DNA from: Pseudomonas sp. RIT-PI-r
GTDB taxonomy: Bacteria; Pseudomonadota; Gammaproteobacteria; Pseudomonadales; Pseudomonadaceae
Length of the DNA: 64,000 nt
Direction of reading: 5' to 3'
NCBI RefSeq assembly: GCF_001297015.1
Contig: NZ_LIGE01000037.1
Location: forward strand, 290,748 to 354,747
Shown here: piece by piece, positions 40,875 to 50,576 of the stretch
How the letters are laid out: every line of letters begins with the position of its first letter
Position numbering within the stretch: the stretch's first letter is position 1
The notes under the pieces: model-generated
The model's database searches: none
What the model was told of the DNA's origin: nothing
What the model saw: only the letters and a program-made list of their open reading frames with translations
Made by a program: the position numbers and the translations under genes

Positions 40875-41630
40875 TCACTTGCGCACTTTCACCACTCGAA
40901 TCTTGATCGGAAACCCACCCGCTCCCTTCAGCGTCTTCCATCCTACGTACTGGAATATCAAGTTCTCGTCGATGGGGTCGCCCCGCTCTACCATTGGTCC
41001 ACCCAGCACCGCGACTTCCCTGTAGACGGCGCAGCTGCCCGCATTGGGGCCGACGAAGTAGACCACATAGGGTTTGACGTATTGCACCGCGCGGAAATGC
41101 CGGCCGCATTTCCAGTCGACCTTAATCATCAACGTCTTCAGATACGCTTCGCCATCCGTTTCCGATTCCTCGGCGAGTTCTTTGAGCTTGCCGATTCCGC
41201 CGACGTCGCTAAAGCCCAGAGCACGGGCGCGCTTGTATTCCGGGGATTTCTGGTGCTCGGCCTGATCCTTGTAGTATTGCTCTTGAAGCTCGGCGACCAG
41301 GACCGGCTCCTCCTTGTTGCGGATCTCGAACGCTTGGGCAATGACGGTTTCGCAACGGGCATATTCGGGAGAGGCAAGGCTTGCCGGGGCAAGGTGATCG
41401 CGATGGACGTAAAGAGTGTGATTCAAGCTGTCGACGCGGTTCATCGCTTGCCTGCTCGTCATGGCCCCGCTTTGGACTCTGTTCACTACGTCCTGAAAAC
41501 TCTGACAATCGGCGAGGTATCCTTTCCAGGCGACCTCCGGGGTTTCATCCCAGCCGGCAAGCGCCGGGGTCATAACGGTGGCGAGGAGGAAAGCGCTGAG
41601 CAGGCGCGAGACAGAAGAAACGGTAGGCAT
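40875..41630 (-). CDS. Exported protein of unknown function
   Basis: 251 residues with a clear Sec signal peptide (SRLLSAFLLATVMTPALAG, cleavage after ALA). Mature part has a few cysteines (DCQSF, ARCETV, WKCGRHF, GSCAVY) that could form disulfides. No family recognised. First of two minus-strand genes with the PH-domain protein. Confidence 0.75.
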   Translation of the reverse strand: MPTVSSVSRLLSAFLLATVMTPALAGWDETPEVAWKGYLADCQSFQDVVNRVQSGAMTSRQAMNRVDSLNHTLYVHRDHLAPASLASPEYARCETVIAQAFEIRNKEEPVLVAELQEQYYKDQAEHQKSPEYKRARALGFSDVGGIGKLKELAEESETDGEAYLKTLMIKVDWKCGRHFRAVQYVKPYVVYFVGPNAGSCAVYREVAVLGGPMVERGDPIDENLIFQYVGWKTLKGAGGFPIKIRVVKVRK

Positions 41631-41749
41631 GTGTAGTCCGTTACGCAGTGGAAGAAGGTGGCGCGAAGCTACTATTTTGCTATCTTGCCGTCCACTTTCG
41701 ATGGAGGCGTATCAAGCGCTTCTGTTAACGGGCGCTCGGGAATAAATCA

Positions 41750-42114
41750 ATGGATGCTTTGTTGTGCTTGCTGGTAATGGGCGGAACCTGGTTGTGGGTG
41801 GTGAAGCAACGCGGCGAGTGGAATCTGTTACTCGCCAACCTTGCCGGCGCCGGCAGTAGCGTGGTGACTGGCATTGTCTTCACACTGATTTACGGCGGGC
41901 TCTTGGCACCCCGATGGCGACGGCCAACCTGGATCGCAGCCTGGTGGGTTTCCTGGCCAGCGCCGGGGTCCTCGCGGGCGTGTGGATGTGGGTCGCCAAT
42001 CGCCGCCAACCCGAACATCCGATTGCACGTCAGTTGCTGGGCGCGGTGTGTGGCTTCACTGCCGGCATGATCACCTTGATGTTTCTGGCGGTGAATTATT
42101 TCCCCAACACTTGA
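41750..42114 (+). pseudogene. Membrane protein gene apparently frameshifted
   Basis: Frame one (from 41750) encodes MDALLCLLVMGGTWLWVVKQRGEWNLLLANLAG..., a hydrophobic start like that of the gene at 42214, but loses sense after YGGLLAP (~41905). The other frame (ATG 41914) supplies LVGFLASAGVLAGVWMWV and a second membrane segment ending at 42114. Joining the frames near 41900-41912 gives one small polytopic protein. It could instead be two overlapping genes. Confidence 0.5.
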
Positions 42115-42213
42115 TCGGACGGTGCATCTGTTTTGCTATCGTGCTGCCCATCATCAGCGTTCACCTCGAACATGCGTTGGTTTCAGGTTTAGAAGGTTTA
42201 AGGAAAGGATCGA

Positions 42214-42993
42214 ATGGATTTTCTGCATTTAGTGGTTTTTGTCGCTACCTGGGGTTTCATGTGGCGCTGGGTGGTGAAGAACCGCGGCAACTGGAATCTG
42301 TTCTTCGGCAACATTGTCGGCGTGGCGGGCGGTGTGATTGTGGCCATGGTGGTGCTTTCCATTTCGCTGTCGTTGTTTCCCGACAAGAAATCTGCCGAAA
42401 CCGTCGAGACAACAGCGCAGACATCCCAACAACTCATGCCCTCCGCTGAAACACAGGTCATCGCGCCGGCAGAGCCGGCCGTTGCAGTGGCCGAAGCGGT
42501 GTCGCCGCCGGCACCTGCGCAAGCAGCGGTCGCCACAGCCGCTTCTGCCGCGCCGAATGCCACGACACAAAAGTCTGAACCGCCGGAATCTGCATTGCTT
42601 CCTGATTACCGTGGCCGGTCGCGAAAAACCTTATCCGAAAACCTTATCGTCAACGATTTCAACGAGACCGATCGCGCCGTCATCAATGCCAAACGCCAGG
42701 CTGCTGGTGATGGAGCAGACGCTGACCGATCCTACATGGCCGTTGTCATGTGCATTCCGGCGTTACAGCACGCTCTGCGTTTCCCCTCCACAGAGCGTGT
42801 GATTGGCCCGGCCTTCAAAGCTAGCCGCCAGAACGACCAGATTTATAAAGTCCCCGCGGTTATCTCGGCAGACAACATGTTGGCCGCGACGGTCGTCTAC
42901 AACTACAGCTGCTCCATGCAAGCAGTCGCGGGCGCAGATGGCGATACCCAGTGGAACCTGGTGGATTTGAGCCTCACGCAAACATCTCGCTGA
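42214..42993 (+). CDS. Membrane-anchored protein with Ala/Pro/Glu linker
   Basis: 259 residues. N-terminus MDFLHLVVFVATWGFMWRWVVKNRGNWN and a second hydrophobic helix (IVGVAGGVIVAMVVLSISLSLF) resemble the disrupted upstream gene. A low-complexity linker (~60-130) precedes a C-terminal domain (AVVMCIPALQHALRFPSTERVIGPAFKASRQNDQIYKVPAVISADNMLAATVVYNYSCS). Function unknown. Probably a paralogue pair with 41750. Confidence 0.75.
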   Translation: MDFLHLVVFVATWGFMWRWVVKNRGNWNLFFGNIVGVAGGVIVAMVVLSISLSLFPDKKSAETVETTAQTSQQLMPSAETQVIAPAEPAVAVAEAVSPPAPAQAAVATAASAAPNATTQKSEPPESALLPDYRGRSRKTLSENLIVNDFNETDRAVINAKRQAAGDGADADRSYMAVVMCIPALQHALRFPSTERVIGPAFKASRQNDQIYKVPAVISADNMLAATVVYNYSCSMQAVAGADGDTQWNLVDLSLTQTSR

Positions 42994-43050
42994 ACGCCGT
43001 TTGCTGCCTGCGCTATGATCGCCGACCTGCACTTAGAGTCCTGACACCGG

Positions 43051-44982
43051 ATGCCTGCTTCCGCGCTATCGCCTGATTCCCCCGCCTCACTGCCTGCAAT
43101 ACTGGCGGGCCCTTTGCTGCGGCGACTGGAACCGGCACGCCTGGTGATGTGGCTGGTCGCAAGCCGCAAGCTTTCGCTGACGCTGCGTCTGCAAGATGTC
43201 GCCGATATACCGCTGGACGATGGCAACTGTACGACCATCGCGGTGGGCCAGCATGCTTTCGTGCATTTGATCGATGTTGCATTAACTACCCCGCTACCCT
43301 GCGACACGCGGGTCGATTACGACTTGCTGATTGATGAGACGGCAAGCGGAATTGCCGATTGGGCGCCGCACTTACTTTACGGCGATGCCCGCTGCCCGAA
43401 CTTCGTCATACGTTCGCGAATCGACCAATTGCTACATGGCTCCTGCCGCAAACCCCATCACCCGGCGGTGGACGGTCTGCTCTGCGTCGATCAACTGTTA
43501 GCGACGGAAACCGACCCGCAACAACGCCCCGCCCTGCTCATGATGAGCGGCGACCAGGTCTACGCCGACGATGTTGCCGGTCCGATGTTGCGCGCAATTC
43601 ATGCCTTGATCGAACGACTCGGACTGTTCGATGAACACCTCGAAGGCGCCGTGGTCAGCGATAGCGCCAAGCTCTACAAACACCCGGCCAGTTACTACCA
43701 CCGTGCGGATTTGTTACCGGCGCTGGAAAGTAACGAGACATTGCGCGAGCGATTTTTCGGTGGTGCGCGTAAGCCGATTTTCACCAGCAGCAGCGCTGAC
43801 AATCACTTGGTGACCTTCGCCGAAGTCATGGCGATGTACTTGTTGGTGTGGTCGCCGACGGCTTGGTCGCTGATCAATCCGCAAGCTCCTGAACTGACGC
43901 CCGAACGCCTCAAGCGCTACACCCTCGAACAGACTCGCATCGATGCCTTCAAGGCTGGATTGGACAAGGTCGCCCGCGCGCTGGCGCATCTGCCGAGCCT
44001 GATGATTTTCGACGATCACGACATCACCGATGACTGGAACCTGTCTGCGCAATGGGAGGAAACGGCCTACGGTCATCCGTTCTCCAAACGCATCATCGGC
44101 AATGCGCTGATCGCGTATATGTTGTGTCAGGGCTGGGGCAATAATCCCGATGCTTTCAAGGATGTCTTGGAGAAAACCCTGGGGCTGAGCGCCAGCGGTG
44201 ATGACCAATATCTCGACAGCCCGGTGCAGGATGCTCTGATCGATGATTTGCTGCGCTTTCAACAATGGCATTTCGTCCTGCCGAGCAGCCCGGCGCTCGT
44301 GGTCATCGACACGCGCACCCGGCGCTGGCGCAGTGAGATGGCGCTCAAGCAACCCTCGGGCCTGCTCGATTGGGAGGCGTTGAGCGAGCTGCAACAGGAA
44401 CTGCTCGATCACCCGTCAGCGATCATCGTTTCCCCGGCACCGATCTTCGGCGTGAAGCTGATCGAAACGGTGCAGAAGGTGTTCAGCTGGTGCGGTTACC
44501 CGCTGCTGGTCGACGCGGAAAACTGGATGGCCCATCGCGGTGCGGCGCAGGTGATCCTGAACATTTTCCGCCACTCGCGCACACCGGGTAACTACGTGGT
44601 GCTGTCCGGCGATGTGCATTATTCCTTCGTCTACGAAGTGCTTATCCGCCACCGCAAGGCCGGTCCGCGAATCTGGCAGATCACCAGCAGCGGCATCAAG
44701 AACGAGTTTCCGAAAAGCCTGCTGGAATGGTTCGACCGCCTCAACCGCTGGCTCTACTCGCCACGCTCCCCGCTGAACTGGTTCACCAAACGCCGACGCA
44801 TGCGCATCGTGCCGTACACGCCGGAACATGCTGAGGCAGGTGAACGCTTATGGAATTCGGCGGGGATCGGTCAGGTGTTTTTCAATGAACAGGGGCAGCC
44901 GCGGGAGATCATTCAGCACAATTCGAATGGCAAGGCGAAGACACGGATGCTGGCGCCGGATCTGGCGGATTATCCGGACTAG
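43051..44982 (+). CDS. PhoD-like metallophosphatase
   Basis: 643 residues. Metal-site motifs of the PhoD-like superfamily: MMSGDQVYADDVAGPML (~155), SLMIFDDHDITDDWN (~318) and VVLSGDVHYSFVYEV (~524). No Tat or Sec signal at the N-terminus, so cytoplasmic or peripheral, unlike secreted PhoD. Substrate unknown. Single gene, ended by a REP pair. Confidence 0.85.
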   Translation: MPASALSPDSPASLPAILAGPLLRRLEPARLVMWLVASRKLSLTLRLQDVADIPLDDGNCTTIAVGQHAFVHLIDVALTTPLPCDTRVDYDLLIDETASGIADWAPHLLYGDARCPNFVIRSRIDQLLHGSCRKPHHPAVDGLLCVDQLLATETDPQQRPALLMMSGDQVYADDVAGPMLRAIHALIERLGLFDEHLEGAVVSDSAKLYKHPASYYHRADLLPALESNETLRERFFGGARKPIFTSSSADNHLVTFAEVMAMYLLVWSPTAWSLINPQAPELTPERLKRYTLEQTRIDAFKAGLDKVARALAHLPSLMIFDDHDITDDWNLSAQWEETAYGHPFSKRIIGNALIAYMLCQGWGNNPDAFKDVLEKTLGLSASGDDQYLDSPVQDALIDDLLRFQQWHFVLPSSPALVVIDTRTRRWRSEMALKQPSGLLDWEALSELQQELLDHPSAIIVSPAPIFGVKLIETVQKVFSWCGYPLLVDAENWMAHRGAAQVILNIFRHSRTPGNYVVLSGDVHYSFVYEVLIRHRKAGPRIWQITSSGIKNEFPKSLLEWFDRLNRWLYSPRSPLNWFTKRRRMRIVPYTPEHAEAGERLWNSAGIGQVFFNEQGQPREIIQHNSNGKAKTRMLAPDLADYPD

Positions 44983-44992
44983 AGGCTTCCCG

Positions 44993-45082
44993 TGTGGGAG
45001 CGAGCTTGCTCGCGAATGCGGTCGAGCATTCAACATTAATGTCGACTGTGACGACGCCTTCGCGAGCAAGCTCGCTCCCACA
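44993..45082. repeat. REP pair (GTGGGAGCGAGCTTGCTCGCG type)
   Basis: Inverted copies TGTGGGAGCGAGCTTGCTCG and CGAGCAAGCTCGCTCCCACA, in the convergent gap between the phosphatase and aminotransferase genes. Confidence 0.85.
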
Positions 45083-45099
45083 GGGTTATCGGATATCCA

Positions 45100-46272
45100 T
45101 TAACTCGCGGAAACAATCCGCCCAACTCCTCTGACAATCATCTCCACCTCCCGCTCATCAATCGTCAGCGGTGGCAGCAGCCGTATCGTCTTGCCCCGCG
45201 TGACGTTGATCAACAGCCCATGATCCCGCGCGGCGATCAGGGTCAGATCACGCACCGGTTGTTTCAGCTCGATACCGATCATCAAGCCCTGCCCGCGAAT
45301 CGCCAGCACATTGGGATTGTCCGCCAGCTCTGCACGCAGACGAGTCAACAGCCGTTGCCCCTGAATCCGGGCGTTTTCCAGCAGGCCCTGTTCTTCGATG
45401 ATATCCAGCACCGTGCAAGCGACCCGGCACGCGAGTGGATTGCCGCCGAAGGTGCTGCCATGGCTCCCGGGCGTAAACAGATCTGCCGCCCTGCCCCGGG
45501 CGAGGCACGCGCCGATCGGCACGCCGTTGCCCAGTCCTTTTGCCAGGGTCATGACGTCCGGGACAATGCCTTCATGTTGAAACGCGAACCAGCGCCCGGT
45601 GCGTCCGATGCCGGTCTGGATTTCATCAAGCATCAATAACCACGCATGGCGATTGCACAGTTCGCGTAGCGCTTTCAGGTAACCGGGCGGCGCGAGCTGC
45701 ACACCGCTTTCGCCCTGGATTGGCTCGACCAGAATCGCGACGATGCGCTCGCCGTGCTTTTGCTGCACCTGTTCCAGCGCAGCGAGATCACCGAACGGCA
45801 CTTTGAGGAAATCCCCCGGCAATTCGTTGAAACCCAGGCGCACCGCCGGACCATCACTGGCCGACAAGGTGCCGAGTGTGCGGCCGTGGAACGCGTTGGC
45901 CATGACCACCACCAGCGGCTGTTCGATGCCCTTGCGCCAACCGTACAAACGCGCCAGTTTCAATGCCGTTTCATTGGCCTCAGCACCGGAGTTATTGAAG
46001 AACGCCCGCTCCATGCCCGACAGCTCGGTCAGCCGTTTGGCCAATTGTTGCTGCCAGTCGATGCTGTACAGATTCGATGTGTGCAGCAGCAACCCGGCCT
46101 GCTCGCTGATCGCCGAAACGATCCGCGGATGCGAGTGGCCGACATTGGTCACCGCGACACCGGCCACCGCATCCAGATACTCGCGGCCGGCCTGATCCCA
46201 CAGGCGAGTGCCCAGGCCTTTGGTGAAGCTCAAGGCCAGTGGTTGGTAGGTGTTCATCAAGGCGGCGGTCAT
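45100..46272 (-). CDS. argD: Acetylornithine aminotransferase-like class III PLP transaminase
   Basis: 390 residues. Class III motifs: FFNNSGAEANETALKLAR, FHGRTLGTLSASD, ILVEPIQGESGV, LLMLDEIQTGIGRTG, PLP lysine in VMTLAKGLGNGVPIGA, and STFGGNPLACR. Length and motifs match ArgD/AstC/AruC. Divergent from a LysR regulator, which suggests catabolic or inducible control rather than housekeeping arginine synthesis; substrate uncertain. Confidence 0.85.
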   Translation of the reverse strand: MTAALMNTYQPLALSFTKGLGTRLWDQAGREYLDAVAGVAVTNVGHSHPRIVSAISEQAGLLLHTSNLYSIDWQQQLAKRLTELSGMERAFFNNSGAEANETALKLARLYGWRKGIEQPLVVVMANAFHGRTLGTLSASDGPAVRLGFNELPGDFLKVPFGDLAALEQVQQKHGERIVAILVEPIQGESGVQLAPPGYLKALRELCNRHAWLLMLDEIQTGIGRTGRWFAFQHEGIVPDVMTLAKGLGNGVPIGACLARGRAADLFTPGSHGSTFGGNPLACRVACTVLDIIEEQGLLENARIQGQRLLTRLRAELADNPNVLAIRGQGLMIGIELKQPVRDLTLIAARDHGLLINVTRGKTIRLLPPLTIDEREVEMIVRGVGRIVSAS

Positions 46273-46374
46273 GACTTGAAACTCCAGTGCAGGTCGGTGT
46301 GCTGGCAGTATGGTTAGCCAGCGAAACTGGATAAACTCGGCAAAACTTCATTCATTTAAAAGCAGAGCTTGATA

Positions 46375-47280
46375 ATGGACCTGTTCCAGTCGATGAGCGT
46401 GTACGTCAAAGTCGTCGAAGCCGGGAGCATGACGGCGGCCGCGTTGCAGTGCGACATGTCGACGACCATGGTTGGCAATCATCTTCGCGCGCTGGAGCAA
46501 CGGCTCGGTGTGCAACTGTTGCAGCGCACCACTCGACGTCAGCGACTCACTGAATTCGGCAGCGTTTACTACCAGCGCTGTCTGGAAGTGTTGGGGTTGG
46601 TCGCCGATTCCGAACGTCTCGCCGAGCAGACCCTCGATCAACCGCGGGGCATGCTGCGCCTCACCGCGCCGCTGACGTTCGGCGTCGAACGGCTGGCGCC
46701 GGCGCTCAGTGAGTTTTCCCTGTTGTACCCCCAAGTCAAACTCGATGTGATCCTGACCAACAGCCGTCCCGATCTACTGGAAAGCGGCCTCGATGTGGCG
46801 TTTCGGCTGGGCAATTTCGACCAGTCCAACCTGATCGCCCGACCCTTGATCGACTACACCCTGACCGTGTGCGCCTCGCCGCACTATGTTGCCCGGCGCG
46901 GCATGCCGAAAACCCCGGAAGACTTGCAACAACACGACTGCCTGTCGTTCGCCTATCCCGCCGGCGACGACTGGCAATCGGTGGAAAAACGCTGGCGCCT
47001 CGGCGGCCCCGACGGGGAAATCATGGTCGACGTCAGCGGGCCTATGCTGATCAACAGCTCCGCCGGCCTGCATCAGGCGGCACGCACCGGCATGGGCATC
47101 GTGATGCTGCCGGATGCGCTGGTGGAACAAGACCTGCGTGAAGGCCGACTGGTGAAGGTGATCGCCGACTTCCAGCCACCCAGCCGACCGATGCATCTGC
47201 TCTACGCGCCGGATCGCTATCGCTTGCCAAAATTGCGCCGGTTCGTGGAGTTTGCGATGCAGACGTGGGGGAAATCCTGA
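46375..47280 (+). CDS. LysR-family transcriptional regulator
   Basis: 301 residues: HTH at ~1-60 (MDLFQSMSVYVKVVEAGSMTAAALQCDMSTTMVGNHLRALEQRLG), then a periplasmic-binding-like effector domain. CrgA/AaeR-type subgroup by the RTTRRQRLTEFG-YYQR block. ATG at 46375 preferred to a TTG two codons earlier. Divergent from the argD-like gene with a 102-bp shared region containing CCAG-CGAAA-CTGG (46318-46330), a possible operator. Confidence 0.88.
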   Translation: MDLFQSMSVYVKVVEAGSMTAAALQCDMSTTMVGNHLRALEQRLGVQLLQRTTRRQRLTEFGSVYYQRCLEVLGLVADSERLAEQTLDQPRGMLRLTAPLTFGVERLAPALSEFSLLYPQVKLDVILTNSRPDLLESGLDVAFRLGNFDQSNLIARPLIDYTLTVCASPHYVARRGMPKTPEDLQQHDCLSFAYPAGDDWQSVEKRWRLGGPDGEIMVDVSGPMLINSSAGLHQAARTGMGIVMLPDALVEQDLREGRLVKVIADFQPPSRPMHLLYAPDRYRLPKLRRFVEFAMQTWGKS

Positions 47281-47335
47281 GGCTGCGCGGCTCCACCCTT
47301 CCATGAAAAATCGCTGACAAGGACCCGAACAGCAG

Positions 47336-47740
47336 ATGAACAACACTCTCAACGTACGTGATTTGCTGCCCGCCGAAACGCAATCGGTGCGGCAGTTTCT
47401 CGGGGAGCATGGCTGGGGCCATCGCACCGGCTCAGCTGAACACTTCGCCCTGCTGATCAAGAACTCTCAGCGCACCGCCGTCGCCGTCGAGGGTGAGCAG
47501 ATCATCGGATTCGCCCGCGGAATCAGCGATGGTTTGTCCAACGGTTACCTGTCGATGGTGGTGGTCGATGACCAGCATCGGCGTGAGGGGATTGGCCGCG
47601 CACTGGTCGAGCACATCATGGGCGACAAACCGGATATCACGTGGGTGCTGCGTGCCGGGCGCGAAGGCGCAGAGGCTTTTTTTGCCAGCCTGGGTTTTGA
47701 GACCTCGGTGATCGCCATGGAACGGCCGCGCCGGAAATAA
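47336..47740 (+). CDS. GNAT N-acetyltransferase
   Basis: 134 residues. Acetyl-CoA motif A: LSMVVVDDQHRREGIGRALVEHIMG (V-x-x-x-x-R-x-x-G-x-G/A), followed by WVLRAGREGAEAFFASLGFE. Acceptor unknown. Short gap after the LysR gene on the same strand. Confidence 0.85.
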   Translation: MNNTLNVRDLLPAETQSVRQFLGEHGWGHRTGSAEHFALLIKNSQRTAVAVEGEQIIGFARGISDGLSNGYLSMVVVDDQHRREGIGRALVEHIMGDKPDITWVLRAGREGAEAFFASLGFETSVIAMERPRRK

Positions 47741-47874
47741 CCCACTGCGGGAAAAAACTCGACCGGCAGACCGTTGCTCCGTGACAACGCCGCCGCGCTC
47801 CCCTAAATTAGTCGGCCTGAAAAAGCCCTTGGGTTTTCTCATCTCCACTCAAGTTAAAAAGTAGTGAAATTTCA

Positions 47875-48576
47875 ATGTCCGATTTCAACACCGCTGAATC
47901 CGTAGTCACCGAATCGTCCAAAGCGGAATACGAAAACTCCATCAATCTTTCACAACACCTGCCACAAGCCAAAATCATCAGCGAGATGGTCCTGGACGCG
48001 TTCCAGTCGACCCGCGAAAGCGACCAGATCCGCGAGCTGCGCGCGGCGATCCGTCAGGCTCACGACAGCTTCGATGACGACAAGGCCTACGAGCTGATGG
48101 GCGAACTCAAGGCACTGAAAGACGCCGAAGCCGCCGACCTCGCCGCCCTTGAAGACCTCAGCAGCAAGTTCTCGATCGGCCGCATCCTGTCCAGCTTCAA
48201 GGACGATCCGGCGTTCCAGGAAATCGTTTACGGCCTCGCGCTGAAAGTGCTGAACCAGACCCATCAGGCGATCAGCAACCCGAGCGGCGGCAAGAGCAAG
48301 GCTGCGAAGAAGAAAGAAGTCGAAATCTTCACCATCAGCAAGGACGGCATCAGTGTGACCCTGCCACTGCGCACGCCACGCTCGCGCCTGAACGTTGACC
48401 GTGCAGCGCTGGAGTTCCTCGGTTTCACCTTCGTCGGTGAAGGCGAAGAAGCGGAACTGGAAAGCGAAGTCTTCGTCGACAACGCTGGCACCGAGCAGGC
48501 GGTAAACCGCAAGAACATCATCACCGCGCTGCAACAGCAGACTGCGTTCGATGGCTATAGCATCGCCGCGCAGTAA
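47875..48576 (+). CDS. Hypothetical protein, 233 residues
   Basis: MSDFNTAESVVTESSKAEYE; helical acidic N-terminal half (DQIRELRAAIRQAHDSFDDDKAYELMGELKAL) and a beta-type C-terminal half (KKEVEIFTISKDGISVTLPLRTPRSRLNVDRAALEFLGF). Looks like a nucleoid- or phage-related cytoplasmic protein but no family is recognised. Followed by a strong terminator. Confidence 0.7.
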   Translation: MSDFNTAESVVTESSKAEYENSINLSQHLPQAKIISEMVLDAFQSTRESDQIRELRAAIRQAHDSFDDDKAYELMGELKALKDAEAADLAALEDLSSKFSIGRILSSFKDDPAFQEIVYGLALKVLNQTHQAISNPSGGKSKAAKKKEVEIFTISKDGISVTLPLRTPRSRLNVDRAALEFLGFTFVGEGEEAELESEVFVDNAGTEQAVNRKNIITALQQQTAFDGYSIAAQ

Positions 48577-48594
48577 TAGCGCAGCCGCTGTACG

Positions 48595-48631
48595 AAAAAG
48601 CCCCGCGCTGGGATTCAGTGCGGGGCTTTTT
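48595..48631 (+). terminator. Terminator after the 233-residue gene
   Basis: AAAAAGCCCCGC/GCGGGGCTTTTT, 12-bp perfect stem with T-tract. Confidence 0.9.
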
Positions 48632-48671
48632 GGTTTTCGGCTGGGGATTCGTGAGGAGGCGAAAATCCTCG

Positions 48672-48847
48672 CCCCTCACCCCTGCCCTCTCCCGAGGGAG
48701 AGGGAGCCGATCGTGAGATATTCAAGAGATGCACCGAAATGAAAGTGCGGTGCCGAATCCACAATCGCCTCGGCCTCTCAGGTCGATGTATAGCGCAAGA
48801 AACCTCGGTCAGTCCCCTCTCCCTCCGGGAGAGGGTTAGGGTGAGGG
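48672..48847. repeat. REP pair (CCCTCTCCC...GGGAGAGGG type)
   Basis: CCCCTCACCCCTGCCCTCTC with palindromic CCGAGGGAGAGGG at 48672-48704, and an inverted copy at 48814-48847. Same family as 59034-59212 and 63828-63848. Confidence 0.85.
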
Positions 48848-48865
48848 CAAGCCGTGAAGTCACCC

Positions 48866-49357
48866 TCAAGCCGAAGGATGCAACGCTACAATCATGTCCA
48901 CCTCAATCGCCGCATTCTTCGGCAACTGATAAACACCGACTGTGGTGCGCGTGTGCCGGCCGGCATCGCCGAGCACATGACTGAACACGTCCGAGGCACC
49001 GTTGGCCACTTCACTCAGGTCAACGAAGTCCGGCGTCGACTTCACATACACCGTCACCCGCAACAACGCCTTGATCTTGTCCAGTGAACCCACCGCATCG
49101 ACGATCAGCGCCAGGCAACGCATTGCACTGATGCTCGCGGCGGCTTGCGCATCCTTGAGGGTCAGCTCCAGTCCGACGCGACCCGGGTACTGAATCTTGC
49201 CATTAGTGCGCGGCACCATACCGCTGATGTACAGCTCATCATGATGACGGATCAGCGGCGCGTAATTGCCGCCGGCGGTGTTCTCACCATAGATGTCGTA
49301 GTTCAGCTCTTGGGCCAGGGCAATAAAACGCTCGTCGCAGGTCATCCTCTCAGTCAT
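48866..49357 (-). CDS. RidA (YjgF/YER057c/UK114) family protein
   Basis: 163 residues. RidA family blocks: LYISGMVPRTNGKIQYPGRVGLELTLKDAQAAASISAMRCLALIVDAVGSLDKI and VDLSEVANGASDVFSHVLGDAGRHTRTTVGVYQLPKNAAIEVDMIVAL. The catalytic Arg position is filled by R in GRHTRTTVGV. Longer N-terminus than RidA (~128), as in the Rid2-like groups. Probable enamine/imine deaminase; substrate unknown. Confidence 0.88.
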   Translation of the reverse strand: MTERMTCDERFIALAQELNYDIYGENTAGGNYAPLIRHHDELYISGMVPRTNGKIQYPGRVGLELTLKDAQAAASISAMRCLALIVDAVGSLDKIKALLRVTVYVKSTPDFVDLSEVANGASDVFSHVLGDAGRHTRTTVGVYQLPKNAAIEVDMIVALHPSA

Positions 49358-49517
49358 TTCGCCCAGCCTTATGATCAGTGCATAAAAAACCGTAGGTCAG
49401 GACAGTTGAGCGCGAGCAAATGGCAAGGCGCTACCACTGTCATGGTTGGATCCAAATCTAGGGGGTTTACTGGAAGTCTGCAACCAGCAACCCAGCAAAT
49501 TCAGTGACGTTGGAATT

Positions 49518-49590
49518 CGCGAGCAGGCTCGCTCCCACATTGGATCTGCGTCGATCGAATATCCCCTGTGGGAGCGAGCCTGCTCGCGAA
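49518..49590. repeat. REP pair (GTGGGAGCGAGCCTGCTCGCG type)
   Basis: CGCGAGCAGGCTCGCTCCCA and its inverted copy 25 bp later. Confidence 0.85.
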
Positions 49591-49625
49591 GGGCAGCACA
49601 TCAAATCAGCATAATCCACCCAACA

Positions 49626-49661
49626 AAAAACCCCGCACATCTCTCAATGTGCGGGGTTTTT
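49626..49661 (-). terminator. Terminator of the cyo operon
   Basis: AAAAACCCCGCACAT/ATGTGCGGGGTTTTT, perfect 15-bp stem with 6-nt loop, 18 bp past the cyoE stop. Confidence 0.9.
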
Positions 49662-49678
49662 CTTCAAGCCTTTGAGCC

Positions 49679-50566
49679 TTACGGCGCGTACGTCAGCAGC
49701 AACTCTGCCGGCACCTTGAAGTCCAGGGACATCATGACGCTCAACGCAGTGATGGTGAAGATCGAGAACACGAACAGCTTGCGTGCCCAGACCGTGTCAT
49801 CCACCGCTTTGTAGCCGGTCCAGGCCATGTACAACCAGTACATGCCCATGGCCGCGGCGACGGCGAGGTAGCTCATGCCGGCGTAACCGCTGAAGGTCAG
49901 CATCAAGGTCGCCACGAGGAACGCCAGGATGTAGAGCAGGATGTGCTTCTTCGCCACTTGAATCCCGCGCTTCACTGGCAACACCGGAATCGATGCGGCC
50001 AGGTAATCATTGAAGCGGAAGATCGCGATGGCGTAGGAATGCGGCATCTGCCACAGACTGAACATCACCAGCAACGTCAGCGCGGCCATGTCGAAGCTGT
50101 TGGTGACGGCAACGTAACCGATCACTGGCGGCATGGCGCCCGACAGACTGCCCACCAGCGTGCCGTGAACCGACTTGCGCTTGAGGTACAGGCTGTAGAA
50201 GCCGACGTAGATAACGAAGCCGATCACCGCGAACAAAGCGGCCAACGGGTTGGCCACCTTGTACAACAAAGCAACGCCGAGAACACCAAGGATGGTCGCG
50301 TAGACCAAGGCCAGTTTCAGGGAGATCAAGCCCTGCACCAGCACCCGGTTCTTGGTGCGTTCCATCTTCAGGTCGATGTCGCGGTCGATGCAGTTGTTGA
50401 ACACGCAACCGGAGGCAACAACCAGGGATGTACCGATCATGGCAGCCAGAAACACCGCCAGATCGACATGCCCTTTCGAGGCCAGGAAGAACCCGCCTGC
50501 CACAGAAAGCACGTTACCGAAAATGATCCCCGGTTTGGTGATTTGGATAAAGTGCTTGAGCGACAT
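49679..50566 (-). CDS. cyoE: Protoheme IX farnesyltransferase CyoE
   Basis: Makes heme O for the bo3 oxidase. 295 residues, UbiA-type polytopic membrane protein with the first Asp-rich motif NNCIDRDIDLKMERTKNR and the second in YLKRKSVHGTLVGSLSGAMPPVIGY. Last gene of cyoABCDE. Confidence 0.95.
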   Translation of the reverse strand: MSLKHFIQITKPGIIFGNVLSVAGGFFLASKGHVDLAVFLAAMIGTSLVVASGCVFNNCIDRDIDLKMERTKNRVLVQGLISLKLALVYATILGVLGVALLYKVANPLAALFAVIGFVIYVGFYSLYLKRKSVHGTLVGSLSGAMPPVIGYVAVTNSFDMAALTLLVMFSLWQMPHSYAIAIFRFNDYLAASIPVLPVKRGIQVAKKHILLYILAFLVATLMLTFSGYAGMSYLAVAAAMGMYWLYMAWTGYKAVDDTVWARKLFVFSIFTITALSVMMSLDFKVPAELLLTYAP

Positions 50567-50576
50567 CGGGTCTACC

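Larger units (their letters stand above)
49358..49678. other. Intergenic region with REP pair and terminator
   Basis: No gene seen. Holds a REP pair (49518-49590) and the cyo terminator (49626-49661); the first ~150 bp contain the RidA promoter side and nothing else recognised. Confidence 0.6.
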
